Below are positions 1 to 8,394 of a stretch of DNA of 45,212 nt, piece by piece. Position numbers and translations under genes: made by a program. A model generated the notes under the pieces. That model worked only from the letters and a program-made list of their open reading frames with translations, had not been told where the DNA came from and made no database searches. The stretch's first letter is position 1, and every line of letters starts with the position of its first letter. Where the stretch lies: positions 1-45,212 of the forward strand of contig JAYFQX010000020.1 of assembly GCA_034926635.1 (NCBI GenBank), in the 5' to 3' direction. Origin of the DNA: Christensenella sp034926635 (GTDB lineage Bacteria > Bacillota > Clostridia > Christensenellales > Christensenellaceae).

Positions 1-2
1 GT

Positions 3-575
3 CAGTTTATAGAATACTTTAGCGTATCGAACGTTGCAGCGGGGACACCGAAAGCTGTTGATATGAGCTTTGAATGGCTGGACGCGGACGGTGCGATAAT
101 CGCTTCAACAGACAGTATAACAATCCATGTTGTAAAAGAAGAAAAATTAGTAATTGATGAAAGCATGACCGGCGTAGTGATAGCCGATGCGGATCTTATT
201 CTGAAAGCTGCTCCGGGAAAAGCGGAGGATGCTCAAACAGTAGCTGATATCAAAGGTTTGTTTAAGAATCCTGCTAATCAAATTGTGATAGAAAAAAATG
301 GTCAAGAATTGACAGATGCTGATGTTGTTGGCACGGGGTGCGTAATTAAACTTTTAAGTGCAGACGGCACGATTGCGGATAGTCTCACAGTCGTATTAAA
401 AGGTGATGTAAAGGGAATTGGGTATACTAGTATCGGTTCGTTGGTAAAAATGTCCGGTCATATAACAGGAGGTGCCCGGCTTGATGGAGCATACCTAAAA
501 GCAGCTGATATGAACGGCAACGGAAATGTGTCGATTGGAGATATCGTTCTGGCTTCCAATTTGATCGTGGCATAA
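3..575 (+). CDS. Surface protein with C-terminal dockerin type I module (5' end outside window)
   Basis: The frame is open to the left edge, so this is the C-terminal part (about 190 residues) of a larger secreted protein. The last 55 residues hold two dockerin-like calcium repeats. The first, starting GDVKGIGYTSIGSL, is degenerate. The second, ADMNGNGNVSIGDIV, has the D-x-N-x-N-G-x-V-x(3)-D spacing of a type I dockerin loop. Before them is a beta-rich stretch with the motif VGTGCVIKLL, of the kind that often precedes dockerins in clostridial surface proteins. Dockerins bind cohesin domains, and the next gene encodes a cohesin-like, wall-anchored protein, so a cell-surface complex is likely (inference). 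The ATG at position 63 is internal, not the real start. Confidence 0.8.
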   Translation, partial: QFIEYFSVSNVAAGTPKAVDMSFEWLDADGAIIASTDSITIHVVKEEKLVIDESMTGVVIADADLILKAAPGKAEDAQTVADIKGLFKNPANQIVIEKNGQELTDADVVGTGCVIKLLSADGTIADSLTVVLKGDVKGIGYTSIGSLVKMSGHITGGARLDGAYLKAADMNGNGNVSIGDIVLASNLIVA

Positions 576-626
576 TCTGAACCAGACTCATTATCTGAAA
601 GCAATAAATTTGGAGGATAAATAGAA

Positions 627-1274
627 ATGAACAAGAAGAAAAAAGTTGTTTTATCGATCATGCTGGCGGTGATGTTGGTCATGGTAGTAAGCGTTACCGC
701 GTTTGCAGCGGCACCCTCGGTAAGTATTAGTAATACTTCGCCGAAAACGGGAGACACGGTTACCTTTACGATCAAGTGTTCTGAGAATGTAGCGGGAATT
801 CAGGGTGCAATCTCTACAAGTGGGCTGCAGTATATCAGTAAAGTTACTAACCCGTCTGGTATGGGAAGCGAGACGATGTTAATTACGCTGGGGAATACAG
901 CTTCTTATACTTATAAGGTAACAGCTGCTGCAGGGGAACAAGTTAGTTTTTCTTTGGCAAATGTGATTACATCGGATGCAGAAGGAAATGAAACAACGGA
1001 AACAGGTGTGTTTGCAGCCGCTGCGACAGTCGTGACGCCGACGGAGCCGACAGCAGAGCCTACGGCAGAACCAACAGTACAGCCTACGGCAGAACCAACA
1101 GCACAGCCGACAGTAAATCCGAGTGCAAGCGCGTCTGCAACGGCAGATAGCCTAGATGATGTGCCGAAAACAGGTGATACGACAACAGATGTTATGCTGT
1201 TTGTAATGATTGGTATTGTGGCCGCCGCTGCTATTATGATTGTAGCAGTTAAAAAAGTGAGCGCCAATAAATAA
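627..1274 (+). CDS. Cohesin-like surface protein with LPXTG-type sorting signal
   Basis: This 215-residue protein has a signal peptide (residues 1-28: NKKKK, a hydrophobic core, then AFAA). Residues 29-130 form a domain resembling a short cohesin (SISNTSPKTGDTVTFTI, then a VAGIQGAIS strand). A T-x-E-P / T-x-Q-P repeat linker spans about 138-165, as in wall-spanning spacers. At the C-terminus is a sorting signal: VPKTGD, a hydrophobic stretch, then a Lys-rich tail. It should be exported and anchored by sortase, and a class B sortase gene follows directly. A GGAGG ribosome binding site lies at 612-616. The cohesin assignment rests on pattern; at about 100 residues it is shorter than classical cohesins (about 140). 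Confidence 0.75.
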   Translation: MNKKKKVVLSIMLAVMLVMVVSVTAFAAAPSVSISNTSPKTGDTVTFTIKCSENVAGIQGAISTSGLQYISKVTNPSGMGSETMLITLGNTASYTYKVTAAAGEQVSFSLANVITSDAEGNETTETGVFAAAATVVTPTEPTAEPTAEPTVQPTAEPTAQPTVNPSASASATADSLDDVPKTGDTTTDVMLFVMIGIVAAAAIMIVAVKKVSANK

Positions 1275-1310
1275 ACAGTACTATGTAAAAATTTACATTA
1301 AAATATATCT

Positions 1311-1342
1311 AGACAAGGCGGGATAGCGATCCCGCCTTGTCT
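1311..1342 (+). terminator. Perfect hairpin between surface protein and sortase genes
   Basis: A 14-bp perfect stem (1311-1324 with 1329-1342) closes a 4-nt AGCG loop. The downstream bases are ATTTACAG, a poor U tract, so read-through into the sortase is possible. It may act as an attenuator or mRNA-stabilising element that lowers sortase relative to its substrate. Confidence 0.65.
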
Positions 1343-1364
1343 ATTTACAGGGAGAGCAAACCAA

Positions 1365-2237
1365 ATGAAAGAAAAACACAAAGACGAGCATAAAAAAACG
1401 GGGAATACCTCGGCGATTTCATCAACCGGGAAAATATGGTTGATTGTGTTTGTAGCGGCGCTGGCAATGATATGCGTTCTTGTAGCCGCAGTAATATGGG
1501 ATAATGGACAGGCAGCAAAGACTGTGCCGCAGCCAACTCTGGAGGCAGCAAAAACAACACCACAGCCATCGCAGAACGTAAGTGCGTCGTCTACGCCTAT
1601 GGCACTGCATATGCTTCCTGCGATGGAGAAATTATATCAACAAAACAGCGATATCGTAGGATGGATTACAATTGAGGGCACAGAGGTAGATTATCCTGTG
1701 ATGTATACGCCGCAGGATGGAGAATACTATTTGTATCGGAACTTTGAACAAGAGGAGGATCCTACCAAGCAAGGCTGTATTTTTATTGATAAACACTGTA
1801 CGGTGGAGCCGAGAGGAACCAACTTGTTACTCCATGGGCACAATATGAAAAACGGTACAATGTTTCATACGTTGATTGATTATAAGAATGAAGATTTTTA
1901 TCAGGAACATAAGACGATCCATTTTGATACTTTGTATAAGGAGGAAGAATATGAAATAGTGTCAGTGTTTTTGACGAAGATATATAATAAAAGTGATACA
2001 GATGTTTTTAAGTTCTATCAATTCTATGATGCAAAAAACGAAAAAGAGTTTAACGCATTCATCCAGAACTGTAAAGAGCTTGCAATCTATGAGACGGGGA
2101 TTACTCCAGTATATGGCGATGAGCTCATTACGTTATCAACATGCGAATATTCTATTGATAACGGACGTATTGTAGTCGTTGCACGACAACCTGCAAATTC
2201 AGAAGACGTAATTGCTTCTGGGGAGGTCGCGGTCTGA
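1365..2237 (+). CDS. srtB: Class B sortase
   Basis: A transpeptidase that cuts a sorting motif and links the protein to cell wall or pilin amines. The 290-residue protein has a Lys-rich cytoplasmic tail, one membrane anchor (about residues 25-46) and an extracellular catalytic domain. Catalytic residues are H159 (HGHNM), C260 in TLSTC, and R268 in NGRIVVVA. TLSTC followed by this Arg spacing is typical of class B. The likely substrate is the VPKTGD protein immediately upstream. GGGAGAG at about 1350 is the ribosome binding site. A strong terminator follows. Confidence 0.9.
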   Translation: MKEKHKDEHKKTGNTSAISSTGKIWLIVFVAALAMICVLVAAVIWDNGQAAKTVPQPTLEAAKTTPQPSQNVSASSTPMALHMLPAMEKLYQQNSDIVGWITIEGTEVDYPVMYTPQDGEYYLYRNFEQEEDPTKQGCIFIDKHCTVEPRGTNLLLHGHNMKNGTMFHTLIDYKNEDFYQEHKTIHFDTLYKEEEYEIVSVFLTKIYNKSDTDVFKFYQFYDAKNEKEFNAFIQNCKELAIYETGITPVYGDELITLSTCEYSIDNGRIVVVARQPANSEDVIASGEVAV

Positions 2238-2266
2238 GTTTGGAAGAATAGAAGATTAAACACCTT

Positions 2267-2302
2267 AAAAAGACCTTTTGCCGCAAGGCAAAAGGTCTTT
2301 TT
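2267..2302. terminator. Bidirectional intrinsic terminator between sortase and fbp
   Basis: A 16-bp perfect stem (2267-2282 with 2287-2302) with loop GCAA. It has A and T runs on the two sides, so it can end transcription of the plus-strand sortase and the convergent minus-strand fbp. Confidence 0.9.
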
Positions 2303-2315
2303 GTGTTCCGTAGAT

Positions 2316-4214
2316 TCAGTGTTTTTCTTTAATTACGCCGCTGCGGTATGCCTCAAGAAGACAGGTTAAATCGTCAATATCACACTGCAGACGCCGACCA
2401 ACATCCGTCTCTCCTACGCTGATACGCGTTTGCGCTGTATCAAAGACCACGTAAGTGGAGAGGATATCTTTGTTATGGCGGATTGCGTCCTCCAGCCCGG
2501 AAAAAGGCTCGTGGGAAACAAGACGGATTCCGTAAGAGCTGTAAAACATGGTGTAACCGGCGATTCCCGTTTGCGTCTGGTAAGCGCGACAGAAACCACC
2601 GTCAATTACGATCATTTTGCCGCCGCCGCGTACCGGAAATTCTCCGTCCTTGAAGCGCACGGGAACATGTCCGTTCACAATATGTGAATATTGGTCGGTC
2701 AGACCGAATTCTTTTAAAATCATTTCACATTTTTCTTTGGATTCCACATGTTTGTAATAGGGATCTTTTGCCTCTCTCCAGGCTTCCTTATCATCAATAA
2801 ACATACGTTCAAAGGTTGCGATCTTACTGCGGCCAAAAAGTGGGGAGCGTCTGCCGCACCATAGGTACCACAGAAAATCTCTTCCGTAAGCCCGTGCGGG
2901 ACTCCCTTCCTGCGCATAATAACCCTGTCGTGCCAGCGCATCGGCATAATCCATCAATGCTTTTCCCTTTAACAGCTTTTTGCCGAATACAAAGAATTCG
3001 CCGTCGTCGGTCATGGGAACACAGCCGTGAAACAAAAGATTCCCGTTGCAAATCTGGTAAATGCTGCCTTTGGAATACAAAAATTTGATATGGCGTTGCA
3101 GCTTTTCGCTTTGCGAAAAAGAAGCGATGAGCTGAGAAACCACGCTGCTTTCTTCTTCCGTCAGTTCGTATGGAGCGCGTGGGTCGATCGTAGGAAAATC
3201 ATGATCGTTCAGTGCATACTTTCTTCTATCTACCAATACGGTCATATTATCAAAATCAATTTTATCCAGCAAAAGTCGGTCTTCCATTTCAAACTCCGGA
3301 TGTCGAAGGATGATTTGTCCCTCCAGTTTAAACTGGATAATGGCGATTGCTTTGTGCATATGATCCAGAAGGTCAGTATCGTCTGTATAAGTTCTTTGCG
3401 CAAAAAGCGCCAGAGGACGTAAATTAATGCCATAAGCGTTTTCTACAAAATCGATATTGGAATATTTGGTGCTGATATTGAGTACGCAGGCAATGCAGGC
3501 TGCGCTTCCGGCGGCAGCCCCCATCCAAAGGATATCATGGTTACCCCATTGGATATCTACGGCATGGTGGCTCATTAATTTTTCTAAAATAATATCCGCA
3601 TGCGGACCGCGGTCGAAGACGTCTCCGACAACATGGAGCCGATCCACCACCAAACGTTTGATGATGGCAGTAAGAGCAATGATAAAAGCGTCTGCACGGT
3701 TGATATCCAGAATCGTGGAAATAATATTCTCATAATAGTTTTGTTTGTTTTTATCCGCACTATCTGTGTGCAGAAGTTCGTCAATAATATAGGCGAAATC
3801 CTGCGGACATGCTTTCCTGACCTTAGACCGTGTATATTTGGAAGCGCACAGACGGCATACGTCGATCAGCCGGTACAGTGTAATGCGATACCATTCCTCC
3901 ATGTCCTGCTGAGATAGCTTAATGTCTTCGAGCTTTTGCTCGGGATAATATATTAAAGTACACAGCTCAGTACGCGCTGCGGCAGGCAATGATTTTTCAA
4001 ACAGGATATCCACTTTTTCGCGAATAACCCCGGAAGCATTGTTTAAGATATGAGTAAAAGCGTCTGACTCGCCATGGATATCACTGATAAAGTGCTCGGT
4101 TCCCTTAGGGAGGTTTAATATTGCCTGCAAGTTGATAATCTCTGTGCATGCGGATTGAATGGTCGGGTACTTTTGAGATAATAATTCTAAATACTTGTTT
4201 TCTGACGGTTTCAT
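2316..4214 (-). CDS. fbp: Fructose-1,6-bisphosphatase, class III
   Basis: Hydrolyses fructose 1,6-bisphosphate to fructose 6-phosphate in gluconeogenesis. The protein is about 632 residues, normal for class III FBPases of Firmicutes, which have a metallophosphoesterase core. Visible metal-site motifs are SDIHGESDAF, GDVFDRGPHAD, WGNHDILWMG and NGHVPV. The start at 4214 (MKPSENKY) is preferred over an upstream ATG at 4271 because GAGAGGGGG lies just ahead of it. It is a single-gene unit, convergent with the sortase and divergent from the methyltransferase/MTHFR gene. Confidence 0.95.
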   Translation of the reverse strand: MKPSENKYLELLSQKYPTIQSACTEIINLQAILNLPKGTEHFISDIHGESDAFTHILNNASGVIREKVDILFEKSLPAAARTELCTLIYYPEQKLEDIKLSQQDMEEWYRITLYRLIDVCRLCASKYTRSKVRKACPQDFAYIIDELLHTDSADKNKQNYYENIISTILDINRADAFIIALTAIIKRLVVDRLHVVGDVFDRGPHADIILEKLMSHHAVDIQWGNHDILWMGAAAGSAACIACVLNISTKYSNIDFVENAYGINLRPLALFAQRTYTDDTDLLDHMHKAIAIIQFKLEGQIILRHPEFEMEDRLLLDKIDFDNMTVLVDRRKYALNDHDFPTIDPRAPYELTEEESSVVSQLIASFSQSEKLQRHIKFLYSKGSIYQICNGNLLFHGCVPMTDDGEFFVFGKKLLKGKALMDYADALARQGYYAQEGSPARAYGRDFLWYLWCGRRSPLFGRSKIATFERMFIDDKEAWREAKDPYYKHVESKEKCEMILKEFGLTDQYSHIVNGHVPVRFKDGEFPVRGGGKMIVIDGGFCRAYQTQTGIAGYTMFYSSYGIRLVSHEPFSGLEDAIRHNKDILSTYVVFDTAQTRISVGETDVGRRLQCDIDDLTCLLEAYRSGVIKEKH

Positions 4215-4369
4215 TTTTTCCCCCTCTCGAAAAAAAACGGGATTCCTTCCCGTAAAACGAAACAGGATCAATTAATAAAAAGCTAAGAACCTTTTTATCA
4301 AAAACCAAAGTTACTGAATGACTAAACACAAATAGTTTATCTCATTTTTCATAAAAAAGAAACTCTTTG

Positions 4370-4378
4370 TGATATAAT
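4370..4378 (+). promoter_or_regulatory. Extended -10 promoter for yitJ-like operon
   Basis: TGATATAAT is a perfect extended -10 box (TGnTATAAT), about 40 nt before the 4418 start codon. No good -35 box is seen, as expected for extended -10 promoters. Confidence 0.6.
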
Positions 4379-4417
4379 AAATAAAAAATCATGCGCAGGA
4401 GCGCGGGAGGGATTGGA

Positions 4418-6160
4418 ATGAAGCCACTCAAAAATGGGGAAATCCTGCTTTTTGACGGTGCAATGGGCACATACCTCGCTGGAAAATATGAGGATAGTGT
4501 GATTCGATGCGAGCGGAATAATATCCAGCATCCGGACCGCGTGATCAGTGTCCACAGGGAATATATCGAGGCGGGCGCGAAGGCGATCAAGACCAATACG
4601 TTTGCCGCCAATACGCTGGCGCTGGCGTCGGATTTGCAAGAGGTTCTGCACGTGGTAGATGCCGGAGTGCGGTGCGCCATGGAAGCAGCCGGGGAAAATA
4701 TACTTGTATTTGCAAGCATGGGGCCTATTCTTTATGATGACCAGCGGCGCTGCGACGAAGAGCGCCAGCGGATTATCGAACGTTTTTTGGAACACGGCGT
4801 TACGAATTTTTTATTTGAGACGTTTGACCAGCCTGAAATGCTTGCGGATGCGGCGCGGTATGTCAAGGGATTATGCCCGCAGGCTTATGTGATCACGGAA
4901 TGTTCGGTTGCGCCGGACAGGTATACGCAAAGCGGGATTTCAGCACAAGCTGTGATTGATGCCTTGCGCAATGTAAGTGAAATTGATGCCTATGGCTTTA
5001 ATTGCACCTGCGGTCCCCAGCATATGGTTGACGTTGTAAAAAATACCGATTTTTACGGACATACTGTATCTATTATGCCCAATGCCGGTTATCCGACGGT
5101 AGAAGCGGGGCGTACCGTATTCAAAAGTACACCAGAGTATTTTGCTGAGCAGCTTTCGCGGATTCGTGCCGAAGGCGTGCAGATTCTGGGAGGATGCTGC
5201 GGAACCACGCCGGAACATATCCGCGCGGCGCGGCGTATCCTTGACGGGATGGAAGCCCCCAGACTGCCTAAGGCGGAAAAAGCGAAGAAAATTGTAGCGG
5301 TACAGGAAATTCGAAAAAAGAACGGGAAACCAATCGCAGTAGAACTGGATTCCCCCCTGGATGCGGATGATTCGTTTTTTGTGGAGGCGGCGGGAAAGCT
5401 TGCGGAAGCCGGAGCAGACCTGATCACCATTGCGGACTGCCCAATCGGCAGAGCGCGGGCAGACAGCAGTATGCTGGCCGCTATGTTAAAACGGCAATAC
5501 GGGATTGAAGCCATGCCGCATTTAACCTGCCGGGACAGGAATTTAAATGCATCGAAGGCCTTGCTCTTGGGACTTTCTATGCAGGATGTCAGGAATGTTT
5601 TGGTGGTCACGGGGGATCCGATCCCCAATAACAGGCGTGGGGAGATCAAGAGCGTATTCCAGTTTAATTCGGTATTGTACGCCGAGTTTATCCGCGATCT
5701 AAATCGCACGGTATTTTCTGAACGACCGTTTCGTATTATGGGCGCACTGAATGTAAATGCGCAGAATTTTGACGCAGAACTTTTAAAAGCAAAGAAAAAG
5801 GAAGCGGCAGGAATGACCTGCTTTTTAACCCAACCGGTTTATGACAAGCGCGCGGCGGAAAATGTTCGGCGTGCAAAAGCCGAGCTGAAAAGTGATATTT
5901 GGGCAGGAATCATGCCTGTTGTCAGTTATAAAAACGCGTGTTTTATCAACAACGAGCTTGCGGGAATAGAAATCCCGGAAGAAATTTGCGAGAAGTTTCG
6001 TCATGCAGATAAAGAAGAAGCAGCGAAAATTGCCGTAGAGACTGCGCTTGGCGCAATTGATTTGGTAAAAGATACAACAGATGGTTATTATTTGATTACC
6101 CCGCTTCGGCGCGCGGATATTATCTGCGATGTGATTCGGGAATTATTGAAAAAGGAGTAA
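4418..6160 (+). CDS. yitJ: Bifunctional homocysteine S-methyltransferase / methylenetetrahydrofolate reductase
   Basis: A two-domain fusion of 580 residues, like B. subtilis YitJ. Residues 1-285 are a homocysteine methyltransferase barrel starting LLFDGAMGTYL; its zinc cysteines are in FNCTCGP and GGCCGTTPEH. Residues about 300-580 are a MetF-type FAD barrel that makes 5-methyl-THF (AVELDSP, VTGDPIP, FLTQPVYD). Together with the next gene it supplies and moves one-carbon methyl groups for methionine synthesis. The start at 4418 follows GGGAGGGATTGGA; the ATG at 4391 lacks such a site. The next start is 4 nt after this stop, so the genes are translationally coupled. Confidence 0.92.
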   Translation: MKPLKNGEILLFDGAMGTYLAGKYEDSVIRCERNNIQHPDRVISVHREYIEAGAKAIKTNTFAANTLALASDLQEVLHVVDAGVRCAMEAAGENILVFASMGPILYDDQRRCDEERQRIIERFLEHGVTNFLFETFDQPEMLADAARYVKGLCPQAYVITECSVAPDRYTQSGISAQAVIDALRNVSEIDAYGFNCTCGPQHMVDVVKNTDFYGHTVSIMPNAGYPTVEAGRTVFKSTPEYFAEQLSRIRAEGVQILGGCCGTTPEHIRAARRILDGMEAPRLPKAEKAKKIVAVQEIRKKNGKPIAVELDSPLDADDSFFVEAAGKLAEAGADLITIADCPIGRARADSSMLAAMLKRQYGIEAMPHLTCRDRNLNASKALLLGLSMQDVRNVLVVTGDPIPNNRRGEIKSVFQFNSVLYAEFIRDLNRTVFSERPFRIMGALNVNAQNFDAELLKAKKKEAAGMTCFLTQPVYDKRAAENVRRAKAELKSDIWAGIMPVVSYKNACFINNELAGIEIPEEICEKFRHADKEEAAKIAVETALGAIDLVKDTTDGYYLITPLRRADIICDVIRELLKKE

Positions 6161-6164
6161 AAAA

Positions 6165-6959
6165 ATGATTGTTATCGGAGAAAAATTGAATAGTTCAATC
6201 CCATCCACACTGGAAGGGTTGAATACAAAAAACGAAGAGTTTGTTACAGATCTGGCTGCGCGGCAGGCCGCTGCGGGCGCGCAGTACCTTGATATTAACA
6301 CCGGAATGTGTGAGAATGAGCAAGAGATGCTGGTTTGGACGGCGAAGCTTGCAATGGATGCGGCGCCGGACTGCAGATTGATGCCGGATTCCACGAACCC
6401 CGCGGCGCTTCGTTTCTTATTTGAAAAACTTGCGCCCAAAAACGCTATCATAAATTCTGTGACCCTGGAGGAGGATCGCTTGAACGGCGTTTTGCCGATC
6501 GTGAAGGAATATAAGACCGGGATCGTGGCAATGCCGCTGGATGCGGACGGTATCCCGAAAACTGCGCAGAGAAGGGTGGAAAATGCCCGGCGGCTGATCG
6601 AAATTCTACGGGAAAACGGTGTGTGCGATACTGATATTTATGTTGATATCGTGGTAGAAGCGGCAGCGACCGGATGGGATGCGCCCAAAGAAGCGCTTCT
6701 TGCAACGAGGTTGCTTCGGGAAGAATTTCCGGCAGTACATTTGCTGGCAGGGCTTTCCAACATTTCGTTTGGGCTGCCAAAGCGCGGCGTGATCAATCAG
6801 GCGTTTTTGGCGTGTGCGTTGACGGAAGGACTTGATGCCGCCATCATGGATATTACCAATCCTGCAATGAAGCTGCAGTTATTTGCTGTGGAAATGATTT
6901 TGGGGAAGGACGAATACTGCATGAATTATTTGCAGGCATTTCGCGAAATTGAAGGTTAA
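6165..6959 (+). CDS. Pterin-binding methyltransferase (MeTr / MetH folate-domain family)
   Basis: A 264-residue TIM barrel of the DHPS-like pterin-binding family. Typical features are VIGEKLN at the start, the AAGAQYLDIN motif, DSTNP, and GLSNISFGLPKR near the C-terminus. Family members move the methyl group of methyl-THF to a corrinoid protein (AcsE in the acetyl-CoA pathway) or serve as the folate domain of a split methionine synthase. It directly follows the homocysteine methyltransferase/MTHFR gene, which favours a role in methionine or C1 metabolism. No corrinoid-binding protein is encoded nearby, so the acceptor is unknown. Confidence 0.88.
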   Translation: MIVIGEKLNSSIPSTLEGLNTKNEEFVTDLAARQAAAGAQYLDINTGMCENEQEMLVWTAKLAMDAAPDCRLMPDSTNPAALRFLFEKLAPKNAIINSVTLEEDRLNGVLPIVKEYKTGIVAMPLDADGIPKTAQRRVENARRLIEILRENGVCDTDIYVDIVVEAAATGWDAPKEALLATRLLREEFPAVHLLAGLSNISFGLPKRGVINQAFLACALTEGLDAAIMDITNPAMKLQLFAVEMILGKDEYCMNYLQAFREIEG

Positions 6960-6985
6960 ATAAACGCGGGCAGGTATAGATTACT

Positions 6986-8176
6986 ATGGAAACGCGGCTT
7001 GCAAAATCTCTGGGGGAAACCTTTGGATGCTTGAAAAGAGGCAGATACTCCGTATGGAGTCTCTGCGTTTTTTCGTTTATATTGGTGTTGCTGTCGCGCT
7101 TGTTTGTTTTTATATTCTATCTATTTTATGCAAAGAACACGGGTGACAGCCGGGGTTTTCTGGAAGCGTTTAATATCTGGGATGCGGTCTGGTACCGCGA
7201 TATTGCAGCGCAGGGATATACAAGTGCTGCGCAATACAGCGGTGGATTAGTGAATTGGGCTTTTTTCCCTTTATTCAGTCTTTTGGCGGCAGGATTTGCA
7301 GGACTGACGGGTCTGGAGCTTTATTTTGCCGGATTCCTTTTGAATATGATATTGCAGGCGGCAGCACTGGTGTTAGTTTTCCGGTATGTTTTGGAAACGC
7401 GCGAACAAAATATGATTCAGGCTGTTTTTGCCTGTATTCTTCTTTCTCTGGGCTGTTATTCTTTTTATTTTGCGAGCTTTTATACGGAATCGCTTTATCT
7501 TTTTCTGTTTACAGGAGCATTATATTTTCTTTATGAAAAGAAATATTTGCTGGTGGGAATATTTGGTGCGATGCTGTCCGCAACTAAAAACACCGGCGTA
7601 GTTCTTTTGCTGGGGGTTGTGGTAAGCGCTCTTGTGGAGTATTGGCAATCGGTGCCGGGCAAAAAAAGTATTGGGGGTTTTCTGCGCGTGTATTTCGCCA
7701 ACTGGAAAAGAACGGCGTGTACGGCGTTGATTCCGGCAGGACTGCTTTTGTTTATGTTGTTTTTATCGCAGCGTGCAGCCGATCCGCTTGCGTTTTTGCA
7801 TGCGCAGTCGGCTTGGGGCGGAAGCGTCGGGAATCCGTTGGCGGTGATTTGGAATGGTTTTGCTTCAGGAGAAGCAAAGCAGGTGTTTTTTGCCGTATGT
7901 GCACTGGGAGGTCTTGGACTTTGCGGCTTTCTATTCTGGAAAAAACGCTGGACAGAAGCGACGATGGCGCTTGCTTTGCTTCTCATTCCGTTATCCGTGC
8001 GGCTGCAATCCATTCCGCGTTACCTTGCCGGCAATGTCCTTTTTACACTGGCGCTGACAGATTTGATACTGCGTACGAAAAAGCGCTGGTTGGTGGCGGC
8101 GACAATAGCTGCATCGGTATTGGCTGAATTTTATCTTTTATTTCTCTGGTTTGCGGGTTCTACCTTCCTCTGGTGA
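6986..8176 (+). CDS. PIG-V-like membrane mannosyltransferase
   Basis: A 396-residue integral membrane protein with roughly nine or more hydrophobic helices. The first lumenal/external loop carries the signature FNIWDAVWYRDIAAQGY, where the acidic residue is the likely catalytic base of GT-C polyprenyl-phosphate sugar transferases related to eukaryotic PIG-V. It probably transfers a sugar from a lipid carrier onto a cell-envelope glycan or protein. The sugar and acceptor are unknown. It starts 26 nt after the methyltransferase stop with only a weak ribosome binding site, so it may be co-transcribed. Confidence 0.8.
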   Translation: METRLAKSLGETFGCLKRGRYSVWSLCVFSFILVLLSRLFVFIFYLFYAKNTGDSRGFLEAFNIWDAVWYRDIAAQGYTSAAQYSGGLVNWAFFPLFSLLAAGFAGLTGLELYFAGFLLNMILQAAALVLVFRYVLETREQNMIQAVFACILLSLGCYSFYFASFYTESLYLFLFTGALYFLYEKKYLLVGIFGAMLSATKNTGVVLLLGVVVSALVEYWQSVPGKKSIGGFLRVYFANWKRTACTALIPAGLLLFMLFLSQRAADPLAFLHAQSAWGGSVGNPLAVIWNGFASGEAKQVFFAVCALGGLGLCGFLFWKKRWTEATMALALLLIPLSVRLQSIPRYLAGNVLFTLALTDLILRTKKRWLVAATIAASVLAEFYLLFLWFAGSTFLW

Positions 8177-8226
8177 TAATTTACAAAATATTCATGCTTG
8201 AAAACGCCTTATTCAGCGGGATTTTG

Positions 8227-8255
8227 TTGAACCGGCGGTTTTTTTATACTATAAT
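8227..8255 (+). promoter_or_regulatory. Sigma-A promoter for phosphoesterase gene
   Basis: TTGAAC (8227-8232), a 17-nt spacer and TATAAT (8250-8255). The start of transcription would be near 8262, leaving a leader of about 130 nt. Confidence 0.75.
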
Positions 8256-8261
8256 AATACT

Positions 8262-8394
8262 GGTTTTAAGTTGCGAGGGCGTACCGAGAAAGAACAGTAT
8301 ACCCCGAAAACAGGCGCGCGCTGCCGCGGAATTTTTCCGAAACTGAGATTGGGAATGGAAAGGCGCGAAACCGTTTGAGATTAAAGGAGAATGA
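8262..8394 (+). other. Long, possibly structured 5' leader
   Basis: About 130 nt separate the predicted transcription start from the ATG at 8395. The leader is more GC-rich than its surroundings and contains a small hairpin CGGAA-TTT-TTCCG plus GC-rich repeats (AGGCGCGCGC, AAGGCGCG). It does not match any riboswitch class that I recognise. No terminator hairpin with a U run is visible. Confidence 0.3.
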
